The position numbers and the translations under genes were made by a program. Of a stretch of DNA of 64,000 bases, positions 37,905-46,727 are shown piece after piece. Location of the stretch: positions 1-64,000 of the forward strand of contig NZ_QYYD01000004.1 in the NCBI RefSeq assembly GCF_003591005.1, read 5' to 3'. How positions within the stretch are numbered: the first letter of the stretch is position 1; every line of letters begins with the position of its first letter. Source of the stretch: Rhodopseudomonas palustris. GTDB lineage: Bacteria > Pseudomonadota > Alphaproteobacteria > Rhizobiales > Xanthobacteraceae. The notes under the pieces were generated by a model. It was not told the DNA's origin. It saw only the letters and a program-made list of their open reading frames with translations, and did no database searches.

Positions 37905-38241
37905 GCTTTGGGCGCGCGTAGCGCGTGAGTGTCGGGTTGTTGCGAAGTGGATGGATTGCCGGGTCAAGCCCGGCAATGACGGGGGTGTTGGAGGCACCGC
38001 TTCGCGCCACCCTCCTACGTCATCGCCCGCGCAGGCGGGCGACCCAGTATCCCAGAGCATCAGTTGTTGGCAGCGGCATCCCCGCGAGCGCTCTGCGATA
38101 CTGGGTCACCCGCATTCGCGGGGTATAACAGCTTACTTTGTGGCGCGCCGCATCCTCACGCTGCGCCGTCATGCGCGGGCTTGACCCGCGTATCCATCGC
38201 GCGAGGAGCGCGTTGGGTGATGCGGTGCTGTTAGCTCGCGC
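37905..38241. other. Intergenic region packed with repeat fragments
   Basis: No gene. It holds a half-element of the CCGGGCTTGACCCGG type (37951-37981), an inverted repeat whose arms are close to GACCCAGTATCCCAGAG and CTCTGCGATACTGGGTC (within 38018-38120), and another CGTCATGCGCGGGCTTGACC half near 38168. They lie between the convergent DUF2934 and helicase genes. Confidence 0.7.
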
Positions 38242-40344
38242 TCAGCCGCGAAACTTCTTGGCCTTCTTCTTGAACGCCGGGCTCTTGGCCGACGGATCGG
38301 TGCGGCGGGCTTTGCTGACATAGGCCGGCTTGTCGTCGCGTGACTTCGGCTTCTTCTTGAACCCGTCGCTGGTGAAGCCGGCGCGTTTCAGCCCGTCGCT
38401 ATCCCGCTCCGGCTTACGGGCGTCTTTGTCGAATGGCTTCTTCTTGAAGCCATCCTTGCCGCGCGGCGCATGCTGATCGGCAAAGCCGGCGCCGCGCGGG
38501 CGGTCGTCGCTGCGCGTGTCGCGGCGCGGATCGTCCAGCGGCTCGTTCTGCGGCGACCAGGAGTCCGGCCGCTTGCTGCGCCGCGTCTCGCGCTCGGATT
38601 TGCGCTCATACGGCGCCTTCGCCTCAGCTGAAGATTTCGCCGGGCGCTCGGCGCGCTCCTCGATCTGCTTGGCGCCGATCAGCGGTTCGATGCGGATGTT
38701 GTCGTCCTTGTCCGGACGCTTGATCTGGGCGGCGAAATCGACCGCTGCGGCTGCCGAGATCTCGAACTCGGTCGTGGTGTCGAGAATCCGGATCGCGCCG
38801 ATGTCCTGCCGGGTGATGCCGCCGCGGCGGCAGATCATCGGCAGCAGCCAGCGCGCCTCGGCGTTCTTGCGCTTGCCGATGGCGGCGCGAAACCACACGC
38901 CGTCGGCCATGCTGTGTTTTTCTCCGGCTTTCGCCGAGCGCGTTCGCGGAGCCCTGTCGCGCGGACCGTAGTCGCGCTCCTCGCGCGAACCCTTGCCGGC
39001 GGCGCGATCGTCGCGGCCACGCGGCGCGCGCTCGCCGGGATCGAGAATGTCCTCCGGCGCCGGCAGCCGCGCGCGATACAGCCGCGCCAGCGCGACCGCG
39101 ATCTGTTCGGCGCTGCGCTCGGCGAGTAGCGTCTGCGCCAGCGCCTGGTCGTCCGGGCTGGCTTCTTCGGTGAACAGATCGTCCTGCAGCATGCGCTGCT
39201 GATCGAGCGCGCGGATCTCCTCGGCCTGCGGGGCGGTGCCCCAGACGGCGTCGATGCCGGCAAGGTTGAGCAGCGTCTCGGCGCGTCGCCGCCGCGCCGG
39301 CGGAACGAGCAACACGCTGATGCCCTTCTTGCCGGCGCGCCCGGTGCGGCCGGAGCGATGCTGCATCACTTCCGGATCGTTCGGCAGGTCGGCGTGAATG
39401 ACGAGGCCGAGATTCGGAAGGTCAATGCCCCGCGCGGCCACGTCGGTGGCGACGCAGACGCGGGCGCGGCCGTCGCGCAGCGCGTTCAGCGCGTTGGTGC
39501 GTTCGTTCTGGGTGAGCTCGCCGGACAGCGCCACCACCGAGAAGCCGCGCTCGAGCAGCGCGGTCGTCAGATGCGTGACGCCGCTACGCGTCGCGCAGAA
39601 GACGATCGCGGTCGGCGATTCGACGTAGCGCAGCGTGTTGACCACCGCGTGCTCGGCGTCGCTTGGCGCGATCCGGATGGCGCGATATTCGATATCGGCA
39701 TGGCCGCCGTCGCGGCCGGCGACCTCGATGCGAAACGCGTCGTGCTGATAGGTCTTGGCGAGCGTGATGATGGTGCGCGGCAGCGTCGCCGAGAACAGCA
39801 GGGTGCGGCGGCTCTCCGGCGTGGTCTTGAGGATGAACTCCATGTCCTCGCGGAAGCCGAGATCGAGCATCTCGTCGGCCTCGTCGAGCACCACGGCTTT
39901 GAGCTGCGAGACGTCGAGCCGGTGGCGGCGGAGGTGATCGCACAGCCGGCCGGGCGTGCCGACTACGATATGGGCGCCGGCTTCGAGTTCGCGCTGCTCG
40001 CGGCGCGGGTCCATGCCGCCGACGCAGGAGACGACGCGGGCGCCGGCTTCGCCATACAGCCAGCCAAGCTCGCGGTGCACCTGCAGCGCCAGCTCGCGGG
40101 TCGGCGCCACGATCAGCGCCAGCGGCGCCCCAGCGCGCTCGAAGCGCTCGGCGTCGCCGAGCAGGTCGCGGGCGATGGCGAGGCCGTAGGCGACGGTCTT
40201 GCCGGAGCCGGTCTGGGCGGACACCAGCAGGTCGCGCCCGGCGGCGTCCGGCGCCAGCACGGCGCTCTGCACCGGCGTCGCTTCGGAATAATTGCGGGCC
40301 GCCAAAGCTCGCGCGAGCGGCGGGGGAGAAGACGAGAATGGCAC
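38242..40344 (-). CDS. DEAD-box RNA helicase with DbpA-like RNA-binding domain
   Basis: ATP-dependent RNA helicase of 700 residues. Core motifs are intact: Q motif before AQTGSGKT (about 42-49), PTRELA, TPGR, VLDEADEML, SAT, then ARGID and HRSGRTGRAG in the second domain. A DbpA-type RNA-binding domain lies near 490-580 (ADGVWFRAAIGKRKNAEARWLLP). The last 110 or so residues are a low-complexity Lys/Arg/Asp-rich tail ending FKKKAKKFRG, probably disordered and RNA-binding. GTG start with AGAAGG upstream. Likely role in ribosome assembly or cold adaptation. Confidence 0.93.
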   Translation of the reverse strand: MPFSSSPPPLARALAARNYSEATPVQSAVLAPDAAGRDLLVSAQTGSGKTVAYGLAIARDLLGDAERFERAGAPLALIVAPTRELALQVHRELGWLYGEAGARVVSCVGGMDPRREQRELEAGAHIVVGTPGRLCDHLRRHRLDVSQLKAVVLDEADEMLDLGFREDMEFILKTTPESRRTLLFSATLPRTIITLAKTYQHDAFRIEVAGRDGGHADIEYRAIRIAPSDAEHAVVNTLRYVESPTAIVFCATRSGVTHLTTALLERGFSVVALSGELTQNERTNALNALRDGRARVCVATDVAARGIDLPNLGLVIHADLPNDPEVMQHRSGRTGRAGKKGISVLLVPPARRRRAETLLNLAGIDAVWGTAPQAEEIRALDQQRMLQDDLFTEEASPDDQALAQTLLAERSAEQIAVALARLYRARLPAPEDILDPGERAPRGRDDRAAGKGSREERDYGPRDRAPRTRSAKAGEKHSMADGVWFRAAIGKRKNAEARWLLPMICRRGGITRQDIGAIRILDTTTEFEISAAAAVDFAAQIKRPDKDDNIRIEPLIGAKQIEERAERPAKSSAEAKAPYERKSERETRRSKRPDSWSPQNEPLDDPRRDTRSDDRPRGAGFADQHAPRGKDGFKKKPFDKDARKPERDSDGLKRAGFTSDGFKKKPKSRDDKPAYVSKARRTDPSAKSPAFKKKAKKFRG

Positions 40345-40672
40345 GGGCAGGCAACCTTCTGGGCGATGACGCCGAATGGGAAATCCCGACGGCTCCAGCG
40401 GAGCCGTGACAATCCGCGGCCGCGAGCGGCAGGCGATGACGGGAGGTCGGGAACGTTTAAGCCAAGACGGGCAAAAGCGCCAATCATTCCTTGCTGACGG
40501 GGCCGCGATCGGGGCGCTGGCCCGGCCGGCCGGTCGCGGAACCCGGCGCTGGCCTGCCGCATATTACCTCTAGTTCGCCTTCCGTCACCTCGCGTATGGT
40601 TGGCCGGCGGGCCACCCGCCAGATCTCCTCACCGCTCATGATCCGATCGTGCGCGCCGTCCGTCCAGCTCCG
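40345..40672. other. Divergent gap between helicase and histidine kinase genes
   Basis: 328 bp without a gene. On the helicase side the leader contains an eight-pair hairpin ACGGCTCC-AGC-GGAGCCGT (40389-40407), about 45 bases before the start codon. DEAD-box helicase mRNAs often have structured leaders. No clear promoter hexamers were recognised. Confidence 0.5.
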
Positions 40673-42157
40673 ATGTCCTCATTCGATCCGCAAAGTCTGG
40701 TCCAGCCCACAGCCGAACGCCGCGCGTCACTGTCGCATCGCGTTTCACTTCTGATGCAGCGCATCGGACTGCGCTTCGAAGACGCCGCCGCCGAGCATCG
40801 CTTCGTCGAGATCTTTGTGCGCGGCAGCCTGCGCTGGACCCAGGCGGCGATGCTGCTCGGCGCGCTGACCTATGCGGGCTACACCTTCTGGGATTGGGTG
40901 TTGTATCCGGAGGTGGTGCCGACCACGCTGGCGATCCGGGGCGGCACAGCGCTGTTCGTGCTGCTGCCGCTGACGGTGCTGATCGCCTTCGCCCGCCGCT
41001 GGACCGAGCCGATCCTGCTGCTGTACTGCGTCATTCCCGGCTGCGTGCTGCCGTTCGTGTATCTGGTGCTGCCGTCGGGCTTCACCTTCGCGTCGGCGGG
41101 GATGATCATCGTCATCCTGTTCGTCTCGACCATGCTGCCGCTGCGGGTCGGCTCGCTGCTGGTGTTCTGCGTCACCACCTGGCTGGCCTTCGCCTTCGTC
41201 GAATGGATCGCGCCGTCGCTGCCGAGCGGGCTCGGCTTCATCAATCACTTCCTGATCGGCAACGCCTATCTGCTGTCGCTCTACGCGGTCGGCGCCCGCG
41301 AGTATCGCGCCCGCCGGCTGTTTGAGACCACCGAAGCACTGCGCCGCGAAACGGCGCGCGCCGAGGCGTCGCTGCAGGCATTGCAGGCGACGCAGGCGCA
41401 TCTGGTGCAGGCCGAGAAGCTGGCCTCGCTCGGCCAGTTGGTCGCCGGCGTCGCCCACGAGGTCAGCACGCCGATCGGTCTGGCGCTCACCACCTCGACG
41501 ACGATGCAGGGCGACGTGCAGGGCTTGGCCCAGATGGTGAGCGGCGGCCAGGTCCGGCGCTCCGAGCTGGTGCGCGGCATCGGCCGGCTGGAGCAGGGGC
41601 TGCAACTGACCTGGCAGAGCCTGCACCGCGCCTCGGAGATGATCCACACCTTCAAGCAGGTCGCGGTCGACCACGCCAACGAGCAACAGGAGGCCTTCGA
41701 GCTGCAAGGCTGGCTGGGCCAGACCTTCGACAAGCTGAAGCCGCTGCTGGCGCGGCGCGGCCTCGCGATCGAGGTCGACGTGCCGCCCGGCATCAAGCTG
41801 CACAGCTATCCGGGCGCGCTCGGGCAGGTGATGAGCATCCTCGCCTTCAATGCCGCGGAGCACGGCTATCCGAGCGGCGCCGGCGGCGTCTTCACACTGA
41901 CCGCCACACAGATCGACCCGGGGACGGTGCGCATCGTCTGCGCCGACCGCGGCACCGGAATCGCACCCGAGCTGCGCGACCGCATCTTCGATCCGTTTTT
42001 CACCACCCGCCGCGACAGCGGCAGCGCAGGCCTTGGCTTGCACATCGCGTTCAATCTGGTGGTCTCGACGCTCGGCGGCACCATCGAGCTGATTGCGCAG
42101 GAGAGAGGGGCCGGCTTTGCAATCGAGATCCCGACGCAGCGGGCGATGATGAACTGA
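40673..42157 (+). CDS. Membrane sensor histidine kinase
   Basis: Sensor kinase of 494 residues. Six hydrophobic segments (about 60-215) form an integral membrane sensor, followed by a coiled coil (about 225-260, ALRRETARAEASLQALQATQ). The phosphoacceptor box is GVAHEVSTPIG. The ATPase domain has AFNAAEHG (N box), DRGTGI (G1), FDPFFTT (F) and SAGLGLHIAFN (G2). No response regulator gene is adjacent, so it is an orphan here. ATG 40673 was chosen over GTG 40649; no strong ribosome site at either. Confidence 0.88.
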   Translation: MSSFDPQSLVQPTAERRASLSHRVSLLMQRIGLRFEDAAAEHRFVEIFVRGSLRWTQAAMLLGALTYAGYTFWDWVLYPEVVPTTLAIRGGTALFVLLPLTVLIAFARRWTEPILLLYCVIPGCVLPFVYLVLPSGFTFASAGMIIVILFVSTMLPLRVGSLLVFCVTTWLAFAFVEWIAPSLPSGLGFINHFLIGNAYLLSLYAVGAREYRARRLFETTEALRRETARAEASLQALQATQAHLVQAEKLASLGQLVAGVAHEVSTPIGLALTTSTTMQGDVQGLAQMVSGGQVRRSELVRGIGRLEQGLQLTWQSLHRASEMIHTFKQVAVDHANEQQEAFELQGWLGQTFDKLKPLLARRGLAIEVDVPPGIKLHSYPGALGQVMSILAFNAAEHGYPSGAGGVFTLTATQIDPGTVRIVCADRGTGIAPELRDRIFDPFFTTRRDSGSAGLGLHIAFNLVVSTLGGTIELIAQERGAGFAIEIPTQRAMMN

Positions 42158-42167
42158 CTAACGCGTG

Positions 42168-43274
42168 TTACTCCGGCGCCCGCGCGGTTTGGACCTGTGA
42201 CAACGGCTTGCCCGGCGCGGCGTCATCCATCCCGGATCGGGACTGCACACCTGTAGACAATTCGTACCAACCGCGGCTGCGGTTGACGATCCACACCACG
42301 GTGAGCATCACCGGGACCTCGATCAGCACGCCGACCACGGTGGCGAGCGCCGCGCCGGATTCGAAGCCGAACAGGCTGATCGCGGCCGCGACCGCCAGCT
42401 CGAAGAAATTGCTGGCGCCGATCAGGGCGGAGGGGCCGGCCACGCAATGCTGCTCGCCGGCGAGGCGATTCAGCAGATAGGCCAAGCCGGCATTGAAGTA
42501 GACCTGGATCAGGATCGGCACCGCGAGCAGCGCGATCACCAGCGGCTGCTTGATGATCTGTTCGCCCTGGAAGCCGAACAGCAACACAAGCGTCGCCAGT
42601 AGCGCGACCAGCGACAGCGGCTGGAATACGCCGAGCAGCCGCTGCAATCCGGCTTCCCCGCCGCTCGCCAGCACGCGGCGCCGCAGCAGCTGCGCGATCA
42701 GCACCGGCACCACGATGTACAGTACCACCGACAGCAGCAGCGTATCCCACGGCACGGTGATCGCCGACAGCCCGAGCAGCAGGCCGACGAGCGGCGCGAA
42801 GGCGAACACCATGATAGTGTCGTTGAGCGCCACCTGGCTCAGGGTGAAATGCGGCTCGCCCTTGGTCAGGTTCGACCACACGAACACCATGGCGGTGCAC
42901 GGCGCGGCGGCAAGGATGATCAGGCCCGCGATATAGGAGTTGATCTGCTCCGCCGGCAGATAGGAGCGGAACAGATAGCCGACGAACAGCCAGGCGAGCG
43001 CCGCCATCGTGAACGGCTTCACCGCCCAGTTGATGAAAAGCGTCACGCCGATGCCGCGCCAATGTTCCCGGACCTGCGCCAGCGCGGCGAAGTCGATCTT
43101 CACCAGCATTGGAATGATCATCAGCCAGATCAGCGCCGCGACCGGCAGGTTGACCTTGGCGATCTCGGCCGCCGCTATCGCCTGGAAGCCGCCCGGCATA
43201 ACGTGTCCGAGCCCGATGCCGACGACGATACACAGCGCGACCCACAGGGTGAGATAGCGTTCGAAGGTGGACAT
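42168..43274 (-). CDS. acr3: Arsenite efflux transporter, Acr3 family
   Basis: Arsenite exporter of 368 residues with about ten membrane spans. The family signature AAAPCTAMVFVWS near 123-135 carries the conserved cysteine required for As(III) transport in Acr3. Last gene of the minus-strand arsR-arsC-arsC-acr3 operon, 34 bases after the small ArsC. It removes arsenite made by the two reductases upstream. A second, unrelated pump (ArsB) lies at 45471-46727. Confidence 0.95.
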   Translation of the reverse strand: MSTFERYLTLWVALCIVVGIGLGHVMPGGFQAIAAAEIAKVNLPVAALIWLMIIPMLVKIDFAALAQVREHWRGIGVTLFINWAVKPFTMAALAWLFVGYLFRSYLPAEQINSYIAGLIILAAAPCTAMVFVWSNLTKGEPHFTLSQVALNDTIMVFAFAPLVGLLLGLSAITVPWDTLLLSVVLYIVVPVLIAQLLRRRVLASGGEAGLQRLLGVFQPLSLVALLATLVLLFGFQGEQIIKQPLVIALLAVPILIQVYFNAGLAYLLNRLAGEQHCVAGPSALIGASNFFELAVAAAISLFGFESGAALATVVGVLIEVPVMLTVVWIVNRSRGWYELSTGVQSRSGMDDAAPGKPLSQVQTARAPE

Positions 43275-43308
43275 GCAGATTGTTCCAGTCGACGGCCGAA
43301 CCGAAAAT

Positions 43309-43734
43309 CTAAGCGGTCGCCACGCGTCGGCCGCTGGCGTCGACCACCTGCTCGCCGTCTTCCTTGAAGAACTCGCCGCGCTGCGGCGGCAGGAGGTCGA
43401 TCACTTCCTCCGACGGCCGGCACAACCGCACGCCGTTCGGCGTCACCACGAACGGCCGGTTGATCAGCATCGGATGCGCCATCATGGCGTCGATCAGATC
43501 GTCGTCACCGAGCGACGGATCGCCGAGCTTCAGCTCCGCGAACGGCGTGCCCTTCTCGCGCAGCGCCTGTCGCGGCGTGAGGCCGGCGCGCGCAATCATC
43601 TGGCGCAGCAGCGCGCGGCTGGGCGGGCATTTCAGATACTCGATGACGTGCGGTTCGATCCCGGCGTTGCGGATCAGGCCGAGCGTGTTGCGCGAGGTGC
43701 CGCAATCGGGATTGTGGTAGATCACGACGTCCAT
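43309..43734 (-). CDS. arsC: Glutaredoxin-dependent arsenate reductase
   Basis: 141 residues of the ArsC/Spx thioredoxin-fold family. Catalytic Cys11 is in YHNPDCGTSRNTL, and the arginine-bearing segments ELKLGDPSL, HPMLINRPFVVT and LCRPSE match E. coli plasmid ArsC. It reduces arsenate with glutathione and glutaredoxin. The start shares one base with the stop of the other reductase (TGATG), so both are made together although they are evolutionarily unrelated. Confidence 0.94.
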   Translation of the reverse strand: MDVVIYHNPDCGTSRNTLGLIRNAGIEPHVIEYLKCPPSRALLRQMIARAGLTPRQALREKGTPFAELKLGDPSLGDDDLIDAMMAHPMLINRPFVVTPNGVRLCRPSEEVIDLLPPQRGEFFKEDGEQVVDASGRRVATA

Positions 43735-44270
43735 CACGCCACCTCCGGACGGCCATGACTGGTCCCATCGAGCTGGCCGATCGCTCGGAGCTTGGTCCCG
43801 AGCGCGACGCCGTCGAGATGCTTGATCGGCAGCGCCGTGAAGGCGCTGATGCGGTTCTTCAGATAGCGAAACGCCTGAAAGAAGGCGCGGTCCTTGTCGA
43901 GGTCCGAGCCTTCGACAGCAGCTGGGTCTTCGATCCCCCAATGCGCCGTCATCGGTTGGCCGGGCCACAGCGGGCAGGCCTCGCCAGCCGCGTTGTCGCA
44001 GACGGTAAATACGAAATCCATCACCGGCGCGTCGGACTCAGCGAACTCCAACCAGCTCTTCGAACGCAACCCCGCCGTCGGGTAGCTGCCCTCAGCAAGC
44101 ACCTTGATGGCGAACGGGTTGACCGCGCCCTTCGGCTGGCTGCCAGCCGAGAAAGCATTGAATTTGCCGCGGCCATCTTTGCGCAGGATGCTCTCGGCCA
44201 AGATCGAGCGGGCGGAGTTGCCGGTGCACAGGAACAGGACGTTGAAAATCCGGTCAGACATGGACGACAT
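43734..44270 (-). CDS. arsC: Arsenate reductase, low-molecular-weight phosphatase fold
   Basis: 178 residues with the LMW-PTP P-loop FLCTGNSARS (Cys15). Downstream redox cysteines are in TVCDNAAGEACPLWPG, which relay the disulfide to thioredoxin in the S. aureus ArsC type. The DP motif appears in GIEDPAAVEG. Starts at 44270 or at ATG 44261; both lie inside the end of arsR. Second gene of the ars operon. Confidence 0.93.
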   Translation of the reverse strand: MSSMSDRIFNVLFLCTGNSARSILAESILRKDGRGKFNAFSAGSQPKGAVNPFAIKVLAEGSYPTAGLRSKSWLEFAESDAPVMDFVFTVCDNAAGEACPLWPGQPMTAHWGIEDPAAVEGSDLDKDRAFFQAFRYLKNRISAFTALPIKHLDGVALGTKLRAIGQLDGTSHGRPEVA

Positions 44271-44610
44271 CCTCGGTGGGGCAACAGGGCGTAAGGTCGG
44301 CGATCAGCGGCGCGCAGATCTCGGCGCGGCCGTTGCAGCAGTCCTTCAGCATGAACAGCATCAGCTCGCGAAAGCGGGACAGGTCGGCGCGATAGATGAC
44401 CGAGCGGCTGCGCCGCTCGGAGGTCACCAGCCCGGCGTGGCTCAGCACGCCCAGATGCACCGACATCGAGTTTGCAGGCACGCCGATCGCTTTGGCGAGG
44501 TCGCCGGCGGCGACACCGTCCGGCTCGCGTCGGACAAGCAGGCGAAACACCGCCAGGCGAGTTTCCTGCGACAGAGCAGACAGGGCGTCGAGTGCATCGT
44601 TGGTTTCCAT
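44254..44610 (-). CDS. arsR: ArsR family arsenic-responsive repressor
   Basis: Winged-helix repressor of 118 residues. The DNA-recognition region is ANSMSVHLGVLSHAGLVTSERRSRSVIYRAD. It lacks the classical ELCVC-type site in the recognition helix. Instead it has Cys91-Cys92 and Cys99, plus Cys109-Cys110, near the C-end. That resembles the separately evolved As(III) site of Acidithiobacillus ferrooxidans ArsR (Cys95, Cys96, Cys102). First gene of the minus-strand ars operon, beginning inside its own operator-promoter. Confidence 0.93.
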   Translation of the reverse strand: METNDALDALSALSQETRLAVFRLLVRREPDGVAAGDLAKAIGVPANSMSVHLGVLSHAGLVTSERRSRSVIYRADLSRFRELMLFMLKDCCNGRAEICAPLIADLTPCCPTEDVVHV

Positions 44611-44652
44611 AATTCATGAATAATTGAATTATAAGCGCTGATCAAGTAGAAC
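44609..44652. promoter_or_regulatory. arsR-arsH divergent promoter and predicted ArsR operator
   Basis: ATAATTCA (44609-44616) and TGAATTAT (44625-44632) form a perfect dyad with an eight-base spacer. A minus-strand TATAAT -10 box for arsR (44628-44633) overlaps one arm. A plus-strand TTGAAT (44624-44629), 17 bases, TAGAAC (44647-44652) promoter for arsH also overlaps it. One bound repressor dimer could therefore block both genes. Confidence 0.65.
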
Positions 44653-44684
44653 GTCGCTGTGTTCAACCGACCTTCCGGAGCCCG

Positions 44685-45395
44685 ATGACCGATCCAGCAA
44701 ACCTTCCGCACATCATTGCAAACGTCTTCACAATGCCGAATCCGGCCCGCTTCGGCGATCATGCGCAACATCGTCCGCGGATCTTGCTGCTCTACGGCTC
44801 GTTACGCGAGCGGTCGTACAGCCGTTTTGCCACGATGGAGGCTGCGCGTCTTTTGCAGGCCTTCGGCGCCGAGACGCGGATGTTCGATCCTGCCGGCTTG
44901 CCGTTGCCCGACGGCGCGCCCGCGGAGCATCCGAAAGTGCAGGAGTTGCGCGACCTCGTGAAATGGTCGGAGGGGCAGGTGTGGTGCAGCCCGGAGCGGC
45001 ACGGCGCCATGACCGGCATCATGAAGGCGCAGATCGACTGGATCCCGCTGTCCCTCGGCGCCGTTCGGCCGACCCAGGGCAAGACGCTGGCGGTGATGCA
45101 GGTCAGCGGCGGCTCGCAGTCGTTCAACGCGGTCAATCAGATGCGCGTCCTCGGGCGCTGGATGCGGATGATCACAATCCCAAATCAATCCTCGGTGGCC
45201 AAGGCGTACGAGCAGTTCGATGACCAAGGCAGGATGCTCGCATCCGCTTACTACGACCGGATCGTGGACGTGATGGAAGAGCTTGTGAAGTTCACGCTGC
45301 TCACTCGCGGCGTGTCGTCCAGTCTCACTGATCGCTACAGCGAACGCAAAGAGGATTTGGCCAAGCGACACCAAGCGCGGTTGAAAGAGATGTGA
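44685..45395 (+). CDS. arsH: Organoarsenical oxidase ArsH
   Basis: NADPH-dependent FMN flavoprotein of 236 residues. The flavodoxin-like FMN loop [21 protein letters not shown] (about 45-65) is diagnostic, with [22 protein letters not shown] near 103-124. ArsH oxidises trivalent methylated and aromatic arsenicals to less toxic pentavalent forms. GGAG lies four bases before the ATG. Divergent from arsR and convergent with arsB. Confidence 0.95.
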   Translation: MTDPANLPHIIANVFTMPNPARFGDHAQHRPRILLLYGSLRERSYSRFATMEAARLLQAFGAETRMFDPAGLPLPDGAPAEHPKVQELRDLVKWSEGQVWCSPERHGAMTGIMKAQIDWIPLSLGAVRPTQGKTLAVMQVSGGSQSFNAVNQMRVLGRWMRMITIPNQSSVAKAYEQFDDQGRMLASAYYDRIVDVMEELVKFTLLTRGVSSSLTDRYSERKEDLAKRHQARLKEM

Positions 45396-45470
45396 GCAAT
45401 GGCGGCTGGACGCGGATCTTCGCGATACGAGCGCGGCGCTTGCGATGCTCTCGGCTGTTTGCAGTGTTGC

Positions 45471-46727
45471 TTACGCCGGCATCAACATCAGCGCCGCCAG
45501 CGCCAGCACCAGCGCCGGGGTCATGATCAGCACGCCGAGGCGCAGGAAGCGGAGCGCTCCGATGTGTTCGCCCTCGCGGCGGAGCGCGATCAGCCACAAG
45601 ATTGTGGCGAGTGAGCCGGTGACCGAGAGATTGGGGCCGAGGTCGACGCCGATCAGCACCGCGCCGGTGATCTGATGGGAGGCCTGCGCCGCCTGCGTCG
45701 TCGTCGCCGCAATCAGGCCCATCGGCAGATTGTTGACGAGGTTCGACCCGAAGGCCGTCAGCAGGCCGGCGGCCCAGGCGGTGGTCTGCGGCGAGGACGC
45801 TGCTGACTCACGTAACTGATCGGACAGCAACGGCAGCAGGCCGGTGTGATTGAGCCCCTCGACCAGCACGAACAGCCCGGCGACCAGCGGCAGCACCGAC
45901 CACGACACGTCCTTGATCACCGGCAGCGGCGATTTGCGGCTGATCAGTAGCACCATCACGGTGACCAGCGCGCCGCAGATCAGCGTCGGCAGGCCGAGAT
46001 CGTGGCCGAACGCCGAGGAGGCAAGCAGCGCAACGGCGGTCAGCGCGATGCCGCCGGCGACGATCGCGGCGCCGCGCGTCAGCCGCACCGGCTCGACATG
46101 GGTGTCGACCTTGCCGCGCAGGTGCCTGCGCTGGGTGAAGCGCAGCATCACGAAGGTGGCGAGGATCGCGACGAGCGACGGCACCGAGAACACCCGCAGC
46201 CATTCCAGCAGCGTCGGCATCCGATCGCCGAACACCACGAGATTGGCGGGGTTTGAGATCGGCAGCACGAAGCTCGCCGCGTTGGCGATGAAGGCGCACA
46301 CCAACAGATACGGCAGCGGCTCGACCTTGGCGGCGCGCGCGGCCGCGTACACCGCCGGGGTCAGCACCACCGCGGTGGCGTCGTTGGAGAGAAAGATCGT
46401 CACCAGCGTGCCGACCGCATAGACGATGCTGAACAGCCGGGACGCCGAATGCCGCGAGTGCCGCACCGCCTGCACGGCGAGCCAGTCGAACAGTCCCTCC
46501 TGACGCGCCACTTCCGCCAGCAGCATCATCCCGATCAGGAAGAAGTACACGTCGAGGCCCTTGCCGGCGGCGGCAAGCGCGTCCTGCCAGGGCAGTAATT
46601 GCAGCACCACCAGCAGCACCGCGCCGGCCGCGGCCCAAATGTACTCCGGCAGGTTCCACGGCCGCGCGACGACGCCGAGGGTCGCCAGCGCGGCGATGCT
46701 GCAGGTCGCGGCCGTGACGGTGATCAT
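45471..46727 (-). CDS. arsB: Arsenite efflux pump ArsB
   Basis: Membrane transporter of 418 residues with about eleven to twelve spans, ion-transporter superfamily. ArsB-type landmarks are FLSNDATAVVLTPAV, NAASFVLPISNPANLVVF and NLVNNLPMGLIA plus GVDLGPNLSVTGSLATILW. It exports As(III) or Sb(III), and can pair with an ArsA ATPase, which is not seen here. The gene is tail-to-tail with arsH, 75 bases apart, and has its own upstream region, so it is a second independent pump beside Acr3. Confidence 0.92.
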   Translation of the reverse strand: MITVTAATCSIAALATLGVVARPWNLPEYIWAAAGAVLLVVLQLLPWQDALAAAGKGLDVYFFLIGMMLLAEVARQEGLFDWLAVQAVRHSRHSASRLFSIVYAVGTLVTIFLSNDATAVVLTPAVYAAARAAKVEPLPYLLVCAFIANAASFVLPISNPANLVVFGDRMPTLLEWLRVFSVPSLVAILATFVMLRFTQRRHLRGKVDTHVEPVRLTRGAAIVAGGIALTAVALLASSAFGHDLGLPTLICGALVTVMVLLISRKSPLPVIKDVSWSVLPLVAGLFVLVEGLNHTGLLPLLSDQLRESAASSPQTTAWAAGLLTAFGSNLVNNLPMGLIAATTTQAAQASHQITGAVLIGVDLGPNLSVTGSLATILWLIALRREGEHIGALRFLRLGVLIMTPALVLALAALMLMPA

